Below, piece after piece: positions 34,940 through 43,404 of a DNA stretch of 64,000 bases. A model generated the notes under the pieces. The model worked only from the letters and a program-made list of their open reading frames with translations, ran no database searches and had not been told where the DNA came from. Origin of the DNA: Betaproteobacteria bacterium. Its GTDB lineage: Bacteria; Pseudomonadota; Gammaproteobacteria; Burkholderiales; SG8-41. The position numbers and the translations under genes were made by a program. How positions within the stretch are numbered: position 1 is the first letter of the stretch; each line of letters begins with the position of its first letter. The stretch lies in assembly GCA_947486575.1 (NCBI GenBank), contig CANKUB010000005.1:25500-89499 (forward strand), written 5' to 3'.

Positions 34940-35488
34940 TTAACGCGCTGGAATACGCCACAGATAAATGAAGGACGAGCCCACCTGCTCGGTATCTTCC
35001 GGGTACCAGTCGTCCATATCGAACGCGTGCGACACAATGCGTGAGCCTGGCTTGAGTTCTTTCTGCAGCTTTGGCCGCAGCTTGAGATTCAGACCCGTCA
35101 GCAAATACAGTGTCACCACGGTAGCTTCGCTGATATCGGCTTCAAACAAATCGCCTTCGATAAATCGCACACGGTCGTTAGCCCCGGTGCGCTCGGCCAG
35201 TTCACGCGCTTCTTTGATGCGCTCGGGATCAATGTCTATGCCCACACCGCGCGCACCGAATTGTCGTGCTGCTGTCACCACAAATCGCCCGTCGCCGCAG
35301 CCGAGGTCATACACAATATCGTTGCGGGTTACTTTGGCGAGCTTCAACATTTGCGTAACGACCTGAAAATCGGACGGCACAAAAATCACATCGGGCGTGG
35401 CCGACGCACGTTGAGCCAAAACATCAAACCCAGAACCCGCAAGACCTGCTCCAGCAAGCGCGCCCAAGAAATATCTGCGCTGCATCAT
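34940..35488 (-). CDS. Methyltransferase-fold protein with an export signal, heading the sox operon
   Basis: A protein of about 182 residues. The SAM-binding motif is clear: VYDLGCGDGRFVVTAA (about residues 62-77) with GVGIDIDPERIKEA after it, and FIEGDLFEADIS further on. This resembles small Dot1-like methyltransferases. Oddly the N-terminus, MMQRRYFLGALAGAGLAGSG, looks like a Tat or Sec signal ending at VLAQ, yet SAM is cytoplasmic. Either start (35488 or 35485) keeps the signal. It is directly upstream of soxX and clearly in its operon. The function is unknown. Confidence 0.82.
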   Translation of the reverse strand: MMQRRYFLGALAGAGLAGSGFDVLAQRASATPDVIFVPSDFQVVTQMLKLAKVTRNDIVYDLGCGDGRFVVTAARQFGARGVGIDIDPERIKEARELAERTGANDRVRFIEGDLFEADISEATVVTLYLLTGLNLKLRPKLQKELKPGSRIVSHAFDMDDWYPEDTEQVGSSFIYLWRIPAR

Positions 35489-35545
35489 GTGCTCCGTTAG
35501 AATATTGTACCTATTATGCCGTAGTCCCAGAAAAATAAAAACCAA

Positions 35546-35562
35546 TAAAAACAAATACTTAC
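35546..35562 (+). repeat. Dispersed AAAACAAATACTTA motif, copy 8
   Basis: This reads TAAAAACAAATACTTAC on the plus strand. It lies in the divergent region between the sox operon and the metallo-hydrolase gene, 46 bases before the latter's start and about 57 bases from the sox operon start. Confidence 0.75.
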
Positions 35563-35608
35563 GTACCGGCGGGAAAGCTGCCCGCATAGTCAACGTCAAG
35601 GTGGAAAG

Positions 35609-36487
35609 ATGCAAAGCGAAATCAAACTGTGGTCAATACTCGGCAATTCGCAAAAGCTCGATGGCGGTGCGATGTTCGGCAATGCGCCGCGCGCGGTGTG
35701 GGCGCGCTGGATCAAACCCGATGCGGAAAATCGCGTGCCGCTGGCATGCCGCGCGCTGCTCGCCACCGGTATCAACAACAAGACGATACTGTTTGAAACC
35801 GGCATCGGCGTATTTTTTGAACCCAAGTTCAAGGAACGCTACGGCGTGGTTGAAGATGAGCACGTGCTGCTTAATTCGCTCGCCAAAGCGGGCTTCACGC
35901 ACGAGGATATCGACGCGGTGGTGCTGTCACATCTGCACTTTGATCACGCGGGCGGATTGCTGACGCCGTGGCAGGCGGATACCGCGCCTGAATTATTGTT
36001 TCCAAAAGCAAAATTTATTGTCGGGCGTGAGTGCTGGGAGCGCGCTCTAAAGCCGCACCCGCGCGACCGGGCATCGTTCATTCCTGAATTGCCAGCGCTG
36101 CTCGAAGCGACAGGCAGGCTGGAAATTATCGATGGCGATCACTCGCTCACACTGGGTCCACAGGTGCGTTTTGAATACAGCCACGGCCATACACCGGGGC
36201 TGCTGGTGGCAACCATCGGTGGTGAAAATAACCAGGGCGGCGTAACGTTTTGCAGTGACATGATTCCCGGTCGCCCGTGGGTGCATGTGCCGATCACCAT
36301 GGGCTACGACCGTTACCCTGAAATGTTGATCGATGAAAAAATGCGTTTTCTTGACGACAAACTTGCGCGCGGCACACGGCTGTTTTTCACGCACGACCCG
36401 GTCTGCGCGATGGCATCGGTGACGCGTGATGGCGGCCGCTACGGTACAGCGAATGAGATGACGGAACTGAGCGGGCTGGTTTGCTAA
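35609..36487 (+). CDS. MBL-fold metallo-hydrolase
   Basis: A 292-residue cytoplasmic protein with the metallo-beta-lactamase motif HLHFDH (about residues 111-116), the further ligands His in YSHGHTPGL (about 190) and Asp in FCSDMIPG (about 215), and a late His in FFTHDPV. Such enzymes hydrolyse lactones, thioesters or phosphoesters. AAGGTGGAAAG just upstream supports the start. It is followed by an enolase-superfamily gene and a Bug gene on the same strand, which suggests a catabolic unit. Confidence 0.88.
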   Translation: MQSEIKLWSILGNSQKLDGGAMFGNAPRAVWARWIKPDAENRVPLACRALLATGINNKTILFETGIGVFFEPKFKERYGVVEDEHVLLNSLAKAGFTHEDIDAVVLSHLHFDHAGGLLTPWQADTAPELLFPKAKFIVGRECWERALKPHPRDRASFIPELPALLEATGRLEIIDGDHSLTLGPQVRFEYSHGHTPGLLVATIGGENNQGGVTFCSDMIPGRPWVHVPITMGYDRYPEMLIDEKMRFLDDKLARGTRLFFTHDPVCAMASVTRDGGRYGTANEMTELSGLVC

Positions 36488-36521
36488 CTTTTCTCATAAA
36501 AACTCTCCAGAGGTATCACCC

Positions 36522-37610
36522 ATGAAAATCGTAGACGTCAAAACCTATTCGGCGGTTTATCCGGTTAAGCAGCCTTTCTCGAACGCCATGCGTACCACGC
36601 GCGAGCGCGCATTCGGCATTGTTGAAATCACCACCGACAGTGGTATTACCGGCTGGGGCGAAGGCGCCACGCTGCCTGCGCGCCGCGCGATCGATACGCA
36701 CGTTATTGGCCGCAGCCCGTTCGATAACGAGGTAATCTGGGAAGCGCTGCACTATCAGGGGACGGATACAGCGGCCATCAGCGCCATCGACATCGCGCTG
36801 TGGGACATCATGGGCAAGGCGCTCAATCAGCCCATCTGTAACTTGCTGGGCGGCGCGTTTCGCACCCGCGTTCAGGCGTACGCGACCGGCCTTTTCCGTC
36901 GCAATGTCCCCGATCACACTGCGGCTCTGGTCGCCGAAGCCCGTGGCTACGCTGATCAGGGCTTCAAGGCGATGAAAATGAAAGTCGGCTTCGGCCCTGA
37001 TTACGACATCAAGAATGTGGCCGCCGTGCGTCGCGCCATCGGTGAAGACATACTGTTCGCTGTCGATGCCAATTGTGGCTATGACCGGGGCTCCGCCATC
37101 GCGGTCGGCCAGCGGCTGGCGGAAAACAACCTGCTGTGGTTTGAAGAGCCGATCAGCGCCGACGATGTTGAAGGCTACATTGAAATTCGCCGCGCCTTGA
37201 AGATGCGCATTTCCGGTGCCGAGCAGTTGCGTGGCCGTTGGGCTTTTCGCCGCATGATTCAGGAAGGCGCGCTGGATATTATTCAGCCCGACATCTGCGT
37301 GTGCGGCGGTTTTACCGAGTACCGCAAAATCGCCGCCATGGCAAGCGCCAATCACGTGAGAGTGATTCCGCACATGTTCGGCACAGCGATTCGCCTTGCC
37401 GCAACACTGCACTTGCTGGCGGCAGCGCCTGATTCACCGCGCGCGCATGAGCCATTCCCCGCGTTGCTGGAGTACGACATGAGCGAAAACGCCCTGCGCA
37501 CACAGCTCGCCAAAGAATCCATCACCCACACCGACGGCGTGGTGGCTGTGCCGCAAGGTCCGGGGCTTGGCATTGAAATCAACCGTGATGTGTTGAAGCA
37601 ATACAGTTAG
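36522..37610 (+). CDS. Mandelate racemase/muconate lactonizing family protein
   Basis: A 362-residue enolase-superfamily enzyme. The K-x-K base motif is in FKAMKMKVGFG (about residues 150), metal ligands are the Asp of AVDANCGYD, the Glu of WFEEPIS and the Glu of ISGAEQLRG, and a His in VIPHMFGTAI pairs with an Asp in IIQPDICVCGG. This His-Asp dyad places it in the mandelate racemase group, whose members dehydrate sugar acids or racemise hydroxy acids. The Bug gene downstream may supply the acid. Confidence 0.88.
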   Translation: MKIVDVKTYSAVYPVKQPFSNAMRTTRERAFGIVEITTDSGITGWGEGATLPARRAIDTHVIGRSPFDNEVIWEALHYQGTDTAAISAIDIALWDIMGKALNQPICNLLGGAFRTRVQAYATGLFRRNVPDHTAALVAEARGYADQGFKAMKMKVGFGPDYDIKNVAAVRRAIGEDILFAVDANCGYDRGSAIAVGQRLAENNLLWFEEPISADDVEGYIEIRRALKMRISGAEQLRGRWAFRRMIQEGALDIIQPDICVCGGFTEYRKIAAMASANHVRVIPHMFGTAIRLAATLHLLAAAPDSPRAHEPFPALLEYDMSENALRTQLAKESITHTDGVVAVPQGPGLGIEINRDVLKQYS

Positions 37611-37648
37611 CGCCGTAGTCTGCGCACGACATTCGAGGAGCAAACTTC

Positions 37649-38641
37649 ATGTTTCGCTATCTTCACTATCTCGGCAAACTCAGGATGCGTGTAGCTGGCG
37701 CGTTACTCTTGCTGCCCATGCAAAATGCCAGCGCGGCCGAAGCGGCTTATCCGCTGCGCCCCATTCGTCTGATCGTGCCGTTTGTCGCGGGCGGCGGTAC
37801 CGATCTGCTGGCGCGGCTGGTTTCCGCTCGTCTCAGCGACCGCTTGGGGCAGCAGGTTGTGGTGGATAACCGCGGCGGCGCAGGCAGCGTGCTCGGCACG
37901 CAGATACTTGCAAAGGCTCTGCCTGACGGCTACACACTCGGCTTGATGGATACGGCATTTGCCATCAATCCCTCGTTGGTGGATAAGCTGCCCTATGATG
38001 CTGAGCGCGATTTCGCTTTTGTCGCCATCATTGCCACCTCGCCTTCGCTACTGGTGACGCATCCCGGTTTGAAAGTGCGCACGTTGCAAGAGCTGATTGC
38101 CGCAGCGAAAAAAAGTCCCGGCAAGATCACCTCCGCCTCTGCGGGTGTGGGTTCGTCCAGCCATCTCACCACGGAGATGCTGAAGGTGGCTGCCAAAATT
38201 GATATTCTGCACGTGCCTTACAAAGGCGCGGGTGCCGCTATACTTGATGTCATTGGTGGCCATGCCGATCTTTGCATCGTGGTGCCGGGCGCGGTAATGC
38301 CGCAGATACAGGCTGGCGCGCTGATTCCGCTGGCGATTACCGGCAAGGCTCCGCACGCCACGCTGCCCGCAGTTCCTACGTTCGCTAGTGCCGGGCTACC
38401 CAGTGTTAATCCAGAGGCGTTTCGTTTTATCGTCGCGCCAGCTGGTATATCACCGGCAATTCAAAAGAAACTGGGCGACACCCTCGGCACATTCATGGGC
38501 GCGCAGGACTTCAAAACCCGCCTGGTCGAAAACGGCTTTGATCCAGAGTTTCTAACCGGCCAGGAGGCGCGCGCCTTTGTCGCGCGGGAGCTTCGCAAAT
38601 GGCGGCAGGCGGTTAAAGATTCGGGCGCGAAGGCGAACTGA
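37649..38641 (+). CDS. Bug family tripartite tricarboxylate receptor (TctC-like)
   Basis: A 330-residue receptor with a signal ending at ASAAEA. It has YPLRPIRLIVPFVAGGGTDLLA and VVVDNRGGAGSV, and ends with R-K-W-R-Q-A-V-K-D-S. It follows the enolase-superfamily gene by 38 bases on the same strand, so a sugar acid or hydroxy acid is a reasonable guess for the ligand. It is the tenth and last Bug gene of the window. Confidence 0.9.
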   Translation: MFRYLHYLGKLRMRVAGALLLLPMQNASAAEAAYPLRPIRLIVPFVAGGGTDLLARLVSARLSDRLGQQVVVDNRGGAGSVLGTQILAKALPDGYTLGLMDTAFAINPSLVDKLPYDAERDFAFVAIIATSPSLLVTHPGLKVRTLQELIAAAKKSPGKITSASAGVGSSSHLTTEMLKVAAKIDILHVPYKGAGAAILDVIGGHADLCIVVPGAVMPQIQAGALIPLAITGKAPHATLPAVPTFASAGLPSVNPEAFRFIVAPAGISPAIQKKLGDTLGTFMGAQDFKTRLVENGFDPEFLTGQEARAFVARELRKWRQAVKDSGAKAN

Positions 38642-38659
38642 GGCAAACAGAAGTCAGTA

Positions 38660-39367
38660 TCACGGCACCCGCACGCCCTGTGCCCGTGCGTAAATCATCG
38701 ATGTCCGCTGTCGCAAATAGCCGGTATTCGCTCCCGGCCCGTAGCGGCGCGGGCTGGGGACCATCGCTGCCAGCCGCGCGGATTGTTCCGTAGACAAACC
38801 CGCTGCTGTGCCGCCATAGTGATAACGTGCCGCCGCTTCTGCGCCGAACACGCCATCGCCCCACTCGATCACGTTGAGATAAATTTCGAGGATGCGCTGC
38901 TTGGACATCAAGGCTTCAAGCATGACCGCGACAACGGCCTCTTGCCCTTTGCGCCACCACGTGCGCTTGCCGGAGAAAAACAGATTCTTTGCTAATTGTT
39001 GTGTAATGGTGGAGCCGCCTGCCACCACGCCGCCTTCGCGCTTGTTACGCGCCCAGGCTTGTTTGATGCCGTCCCAATCAAAGCCGTGATGTTCGAGAAA
39101 TTTTGCGTCTTCGGCAGCGATGATTGAGCGCTTTAAATGGGGTGAGATTTTTTGGTAGGGCGTCCACTGGTGGCGCAGTTTGGCGTTGGGGTTGACTTCA
39201 CGCAAAACTTCCAGCCGCGCACGCATGAACGCAGTGGACGAGGGATTGAATTTCGCCCAATACGCCACCTGCGCAAAAAACCAGAATTGAATCGCAATCA
39301 GCGCAAACGCCACCAGCAGTGACGCACGAAAACTCCAGCGAAACAGCGCTTTGATTACACGCATCAA
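38660..39367 (-). CDS. mtgA: Monofunctional biosynthetic peptidoglycan transglycosylase
   Basis: A 235-residue inner-membrane protein with one N-terminal helix (about residues 15-34) and a family 51 glycosyltransferase domain that polymerises lipid II. The catalytic Glu86 is in IAAEDAKFLEHHGFDWDG, and GGSTITQQLAKNLF, RKGQEAVVAVMLE and KQRILEIYLNVIEWG are all well kept. It lies directly after aroE on the minus strand, an order common in betaproteobacteria. Confidence 0.95.
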   Translation of the reverse strand: MMRVIKALFRWSFRASLLVAFALIAIQFWFFAQVAYWAKFNPSSTAFMRARLEVLREVNPNAKLRHQWTPYQKISPHLKRSIIAAEDAKFLEHHGFDWDGIKQAWARNKREGGVVAGGSTITQQLAKNLFFSGKRTWWRKGQEAVVAVMLEALMSKQRILEIYLNVIEWGDGVFGAEAAARYHYGGTAAGLSTEQSARLAAMVPSPRRYGPGANTGYLRQRTSMIYARAQGVRVP

Positions 39368-39377
39368 TTAAAGCGAC

Positions 39378-40208
39378 TCAACTTCCGCGTTGTGCTTCGC
39401 GCAGCGCCGCGATCACCGGCGCAGTTTCCGGCCGCATGCCACGCCAGATAAAAAATGATTCCGCTGCCTGTTCGACCAGCATGCCGAGGCCATCCACCCC
39501 CTGTGCGCCGTGCCTGCGCGCAAACTGCATGAACGGTGTGACTTTGCCGTAAACCATGTCGTAGGCCAGTGCGCCGGGTATGAATACATTTTCCGGCAGT
39601 GCGGGCATGTCACCGCTCAAGCCTGCCGAGGTGGCGTTGATTACTACATCAAATCTTTTGGGCGGAAGCGCAGCACAGGTGCTGGCGCAAAGCTTGCAAC
39701 CCGCCGCGTGTTTTGAAAAACGTTGCACCAGTGATTCTGCTTTGCTCAGCGTGCGATTGGCGATTACCAGTGCGCACGGCGCTTCAGCGAGCAGCGGTCC
39801 CACCACGCCAAACGATGCGCCGCCCGCGCCCAGCAGCAACAGGTTTTTTCCGCGCAACGCACAACGCAGATTCACCGTGATGTCGCGTATCAGGCCCGCG
39901 CCATCGGTGTTGTCGCCCAGCACGCCTTCATGATTGAATACGAGCGTGTTGACTGCGCCAGCTTGTTCAGCGCGCGCGCTTTTTTTTGTGGCGAATTCAA
40001 ATGCCTCATGCTTGAACGGTACAGTGATGTTGAGGCCCTTGCCGCCCTCTGCCTGAAACGCCCGCACGGTTTCTACGAATGCATCGGGTTCACAAAAAAT
40101 TCTTTTATAAACAATGGCTTGTGATGTATGTCGTGCGAACGCCGCGTGGATTTCAGGCGATTTGCTATGGGCTACTGGGTTGCCGATAACGGCATAGGCG
40201 TCAGTCAT
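39378..40208 (-). CDS. aroE: Shikimate dehydrogenase
   Basis: A 276-residue enzyme that reduces 3-dehydroshikimate with NADPH in aromatic amino acid synthesis. The N-terminal VIGNPVAHSKSP binds the substrate, NITVPFKHEAF holds the catalytic Lys, DNTDGAG the Asp, and LLLGAGGASFG the NADP. The start at 40208 matches the family N-terminus; the longer frame up to 40424 runs back into the tonB-like gene. It is followed closely by mtgA. Confidence 0.96.
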   Translation of the reverse strand: MTDAYAVIGNPVAHSKSPEIHAAFARHTSQAIVYKRIFCEPDAFVETVRAFQAEGGKGLNITVPFKHEAFEFATKKSARAEQAGAVNTLVFNHEGVLGDNTDGAGLIRDITVNLRCALRGKNLLLLGAGGASFGVVGPLLAEAPCALVIANRTLSKAESLVQRFSKHAAGCKLCASTCAALPPKRFDVVINATSAGLSGDMPALPENVFIPGALAYDMVYGKVTPFMQFARRHGAQGVDGLGMLVEQAAESFFIWRGMRPETAPVIAALREAQRGS

Positions 40209-40242
40209 ACGTTTAATTGTAGTGCGTCCGGGGCGTGCCGGA

Positions 40243-41268
40243 TTATTCCGTTTCGATGCGATCCGAGCTGGTAAAGCGCCAGGTGCGGCTGATATCCAGC
40301 ACGTCGGTATCCTTGGCGACGTCCGCCGGAAACGCCGCATACGGTGCACCCATGCGCACGATGCGTATTGCGGCCTCATCCAGAATTTTATTGCCGGACG
40401 ATCTGCGCAATTCGATGTTTTCAATATTACCGTTGGAGCGTATCGATACCGTCAGCAGCAAGCTGCCATAGATCTTGCCATCGCGTGCGGCCTGCGGGTA
40501 GTTGGATTCGCCCAGGCGCTCCACCTTCACACGCCAGTCTTCGACGTAGCGGGCAAAGCGATACTCGGTTGCCGACGCGCCGATTGAATGCCGACGCGGA
40601 CGTTTTTGATACGAATCCCACAGCTTGGAAACCTCGGCTTCCAGCCGTTGTATGTTCAGGCTGCGCTGCACGTCTGCCTGCGTAAGCGACGGCGGCGTGT
40701 CGGGCAGCGGCTGCACTTGCTGCGCCGGTTGTGTGGGCCCGGAGGGTACAGCCGTTCTGGATTTATATTGCGTCATGACCTGGCGCACTTCCTGCTCCAG
40801 TTGCGCCACACGCTTTTGCGCAACCGCGACGTCGCTCGATTGCGGATCGTTGCGCAGTATCGGTAGCGGGCTTTTGGCGCGGCGGTCGGCATCGGTATTG
40901 CCACCGCCATCGAGATTGTACTGCGCCAGCGCCTGCGCTTTGGTGGGTCTGGTTTTACTTTTCGCGTTGACTAGCACCACTTCGAGCGGCTTGTCGTTAG
41001 CCGCCATGTTTTTGTCGGGCAGGGTAAACGTAACCAGCGAAATTACGACGATGTGCAGCAGCACGGATGCCGCCAGCGCGACCTGAAACGGACGCTTGAA
41101 CGCACCACGTGCCAAGCGTTGATCCAGCGCTGCGACGACCAGTTCGAGCTGTGCCACGCGCGCGTCAAGATTGGACAGTGCAGTTTTACGTGCGACCTGA
41201 TGCCCGCTTTTGGCGCGGCGCGCCTTGGGCGGCAGTTGCAGAATTTTAGCGGTGGGTTTGGCACTCAT
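40243..41268 (-). CDS. TonB-like energy transducer protein
   Basis: A 341-residue protein with a basic cytoplasmic start, one membrane helix (about residues 62-82), a Gln/Pro-rich periplasmic region with a coiled coil (about 145-220), and a C-terminal TonB domain (YPQAARDGKIYGSLLLTVSIRSNGNIENIELRRSSG). TonB proteins transmit proton-motive energy to outer-membrane receptors. The cytoplasmic tail of about 60 residues is longer than in typical TonB. It lies between the RNase II gene and aroE, a usual place in betaproteobacteria. Confidence 0.87.
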   Translation of the reverse strand: MSAKPTAKILQLPPKARRAKSGHQVARKTALSNLDARVAQLELVVAALDQRLARGAFKRPFQVALAASVLLHIVVISLVTFTLPDKNMAANDKPLEVVLVNAKSKTRPTKAQALAQYNLDGGGNTDADRRAKSPLPILRNDPQSSDVAVAQKRVAQLEQEVRQVMTQYKSRTAVPSGPTQPAQQVQPLPDTPPSLTQADVQRSLNIQRLEAEVSKLWDSYQKRPRRHSIGASATEYRFARYVEDWRVKVERLGESNYPQAARDGKIYGSLLLTVSIRSNGNIENIELRRSSGNKILDEAAIRIVRMGAPYAAFPADVAKDTDVLDISRTWRFTSSDRIETE

Positions 41269-41425
41269 AGCCAGAGTATTGTAGCCAAACCCTTGCGATA
41301 GGCAATAAAAAATAGCTTTATTAACTGATAGTTATGCGAATAAGTTCAAGTAATGCAACACAATTGAAGGTTTGTTAGTGGGCGCTACCAACTTATGCGG
41401 CTAACGTACGCGAATTGACGCGGCG

Positions 41426-43300
41426 TTACGCTGGAACCTGTCGCACGAACTCGCAGTGCAGGGTTAAATCCAGAAAATCAATCGACGAAATCGCAAGCTC
41501 TACGGTGCTATCCGGCGGCAATTCGGGCAAAGACGCAATGCGTGCTGTAATGGGTAATTCGTCAAAGCGCACCAGATTTTCGCGCAGCACCGTTGCCATA
41601 ACGCTGGCGCGCGATTCCTGCACAAGCCAGCGCAGGCACCAGTAGCGTTCCATGTTCCGCTGAAATTCGGCGTAAGCATCGTGGGCCAGTTCAAAATCAC
41701 GCATCGCCGACAGCAACGCTTCGTCGCGCGCTTGATACGGCGCAGCTTCGTTGCGCACAGCAGCGATCAATTGACGCTGATTGATGAGATCCACGTAGCG
41801 TCGCAGTGGCGAACTGGCCCACGTATATTGCGCCACACCCAGGCCCTCATGTGCGGCGGGCGCGGTGCTCATGCGCACCTTGCCGGCGCTCTGCACCCGG
41901 TAAATGGCTGCAATTTTCTTGTCAGCGAGTTCGCGGCCCCACGTACTGTTGACGTAAATCATCAGCTCCGACACCAGCGTGTCAATGGCTGAGCCACGCT
42001 GGCGCAAGGTGATATGCACACGGTCATTCGTGATCTGAAAGGCGTACTCCGCGCGCTGTTGCTGTGGCGGGCTGTCGCCGCGCCGCGCTTTCAGGCAGTG
42101 TTGCGCAAAATCCCACAGCGTCTTCAATTCAGCGCCCTGCGGGTGATTGATCACGCCGCGCGCAAGCGCTGTATCGTTGAACACCGGCTCCAGCGTGTTG
42201 TGCCGCAGATTTGCCGCAACACGTATGCGCTCAAGCCGCGTTTCCGTGCCCGCAATTTCGCCCGTCGAATTCACATCAATATACAGCGACAGCGCAGGGC
42301 ATTCGCGACCTTCAGCCAGCGTATACGCCGTAATCAGCGCATCGGGCAACATGGTAATTTTGCCTGCCGGATGATAAACCGTTGACAGTCGTTCGCGCGC
42401 CATGGTTTCGGAGGGTGTGCCCGGTGTTATGCCCAGTGCGGGCGCGGCAATGTGTATGCCGATACGCACGCCACCGGTAGTGCGAGGCGCTACCGAGAAC
42501 GCATCATCGATTTCGGTCGTCGCCGCATCATCGATGCTATAGGCTGAAACGTTGGCCAGTGGCAATTCATGCGCGCTCGAAAGCGCCGGGAATTCTGCAT
42601 TCACTGTCGGACTTGGCACCGGCGCGGCGTGTGCTACACCGCGCGAAAAATGCTCAAAGAAAAACCGGTTCAGATGAAAATCATGCGACGAGGGTAAAGC
42701 GCCACTGCGTTGCAGTACGTGCGCAGGCGATAAGTGCAACGCTGTGCCGACCTCTTCCAGCGCTTTGTATTCAATGGTGTTTTTATCTGGCGCATAAAGC
42801 AGATTGGCGAGCAGCGGGGTAAATTCAGGTGGTGTTTGTGCGGCCATCAACGCATCAAAGTACTGCTGCTTTTGCAGTGCCTGCTGTCTCTTGCGTTCCA
42901 CCCCGGCAAGTGCTGCCTTGAGCGACGCCTCTGGCGCGGCTTTGTAGCGACCGCGGCCTTTTTTGTAAAAATACATGGGCGCGCCATGCAGTCGCATCAA
43001 TGCGGCGGCGGATTCCAATGCGCTGGGTTCATGCCCGAAATACTCCCGCGCGAGCGCCGCGTACTCGAACTCCGCTTCACCGCAGCACTGCCACAGAAAA
43101 TCAATGTCGATATCATCTGCGGAGCGCTGAGCTTCGGCCACGAAATCACCAAGTGCAGGCCGCTCAAAGCGCAACAGCACGGCGGATGATTTGATCTTTG
43201 AGCGTTTACCGTGAGGCGCTTCGACTTGCAGCGACGTGTCGTTGTCGGCAAGGATGCTGCCTACCTTGAAACCGCCGTCTTCTTCGTAAAATACGTTCAT
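41426..43300 (-). CDS. rnb: RNase II family exoribonuclease
   Basis: A protein of about 624 residues. The RNB catalytic domain begins near residue 235 with VSAYSIDDAATTEIDDAFSV, which supplies the acidic metal ligands, and contains RERLSTVYHPAGKITMLP and the late AQYTWASSPLRRYVDLINQRQL motif. RNB enzymes degrade RNA from the 3' end. The ATG at 43300 (MNVFYEEDGGFKVG) is preferred because a longer N-terminus to 43348 covers the kelch terminator. The C-terminal S1 part is short. Confidence 0.9.
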   Translation of the reverse strand: MNVFYEEDGGFKVGSILADNDTSLQVEAPHGKRSKIKSSAVLLRFERPALGDFVAEAQRSADDIDIDFLWQCCGEAEFEYAALAREYFGHEPSALESAAALMRLHGAPMYFYKKGRGRYKAAPEASLKAALAGVERKRQQALQKQQYFDALMAAQTPPEFTPLLANLLYAPDKNTIEYKALEEVGTALHLSPAHVLQRSGALPSSHDFHLNRFFFEHFSRGVAHAAPVPSPTVNAEFPALSSAHELPLANVSAYSIDDAATTEIDDAFSVAPRTTGGVRIGIHIAAPALGITPGTPSETMARERLSTVYHPAGKITMLPDALITAYTLAEGRECPALSLYIDVNSTGEIAGTETRLERIRVAANLRHNTLEPVFNDTALARGVINHPQGAELKTLWDFAQHCLKARRGDSPPQQQRAEYAFQITNDRVHITLRQRGSAIDTLVSELMIYVNSTWGRELADKKIAAIYRVQSAGKVRMSTAPAAHEGLGVAQYTWASSPLRRYVDLINQRQLIAAVRNEAAPYQARDEALLSAMRDFELAHDAYAEFQRNMERYWCLRWLVQESRASVMATVLRENLVRFDELPITARIASLPELPPDSTVELAISSIDFLDLTLHCEFVRQVPA

Positions 43301-43330
43301 TGCTTCCGAACTTTTATCAGCACTGGGCGA

Positions 43331-43366
43331 AAAAAACGCGGCCCGCAATTCAGACTGCGGGCCGCG
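43331..43366 (-). terminator. Intrinsic terminator of the kelch gene
   Basis: Read on the minus strand, the arms CGCGGCCCGCA and TGCGGGCCGCG form an 11-base perfect stem followed at once by TTTTTT. It lies 39 bases past the kelch gene stop and before the RNase II start. Confidence 0.9.
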
Positions 43367-43404
43367 CGGCGATTATACCCTGTGGCGAACGCCAGGAATT
43401 TCCG

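Noticed and set aside
27986..35488. A soxB gene within the sox region
   Set aside because: No metallophosphoesterase-like gene of about 560 codons is present. All space is taken by the other listed genes.
9138..38641. TctA or TctB permease genes near the Bug receptors
   Set aside because: The two polytopic proteins of the region (10982 and 16566) carry MFS motifs and lack the glycine-rich repeats of TctA.
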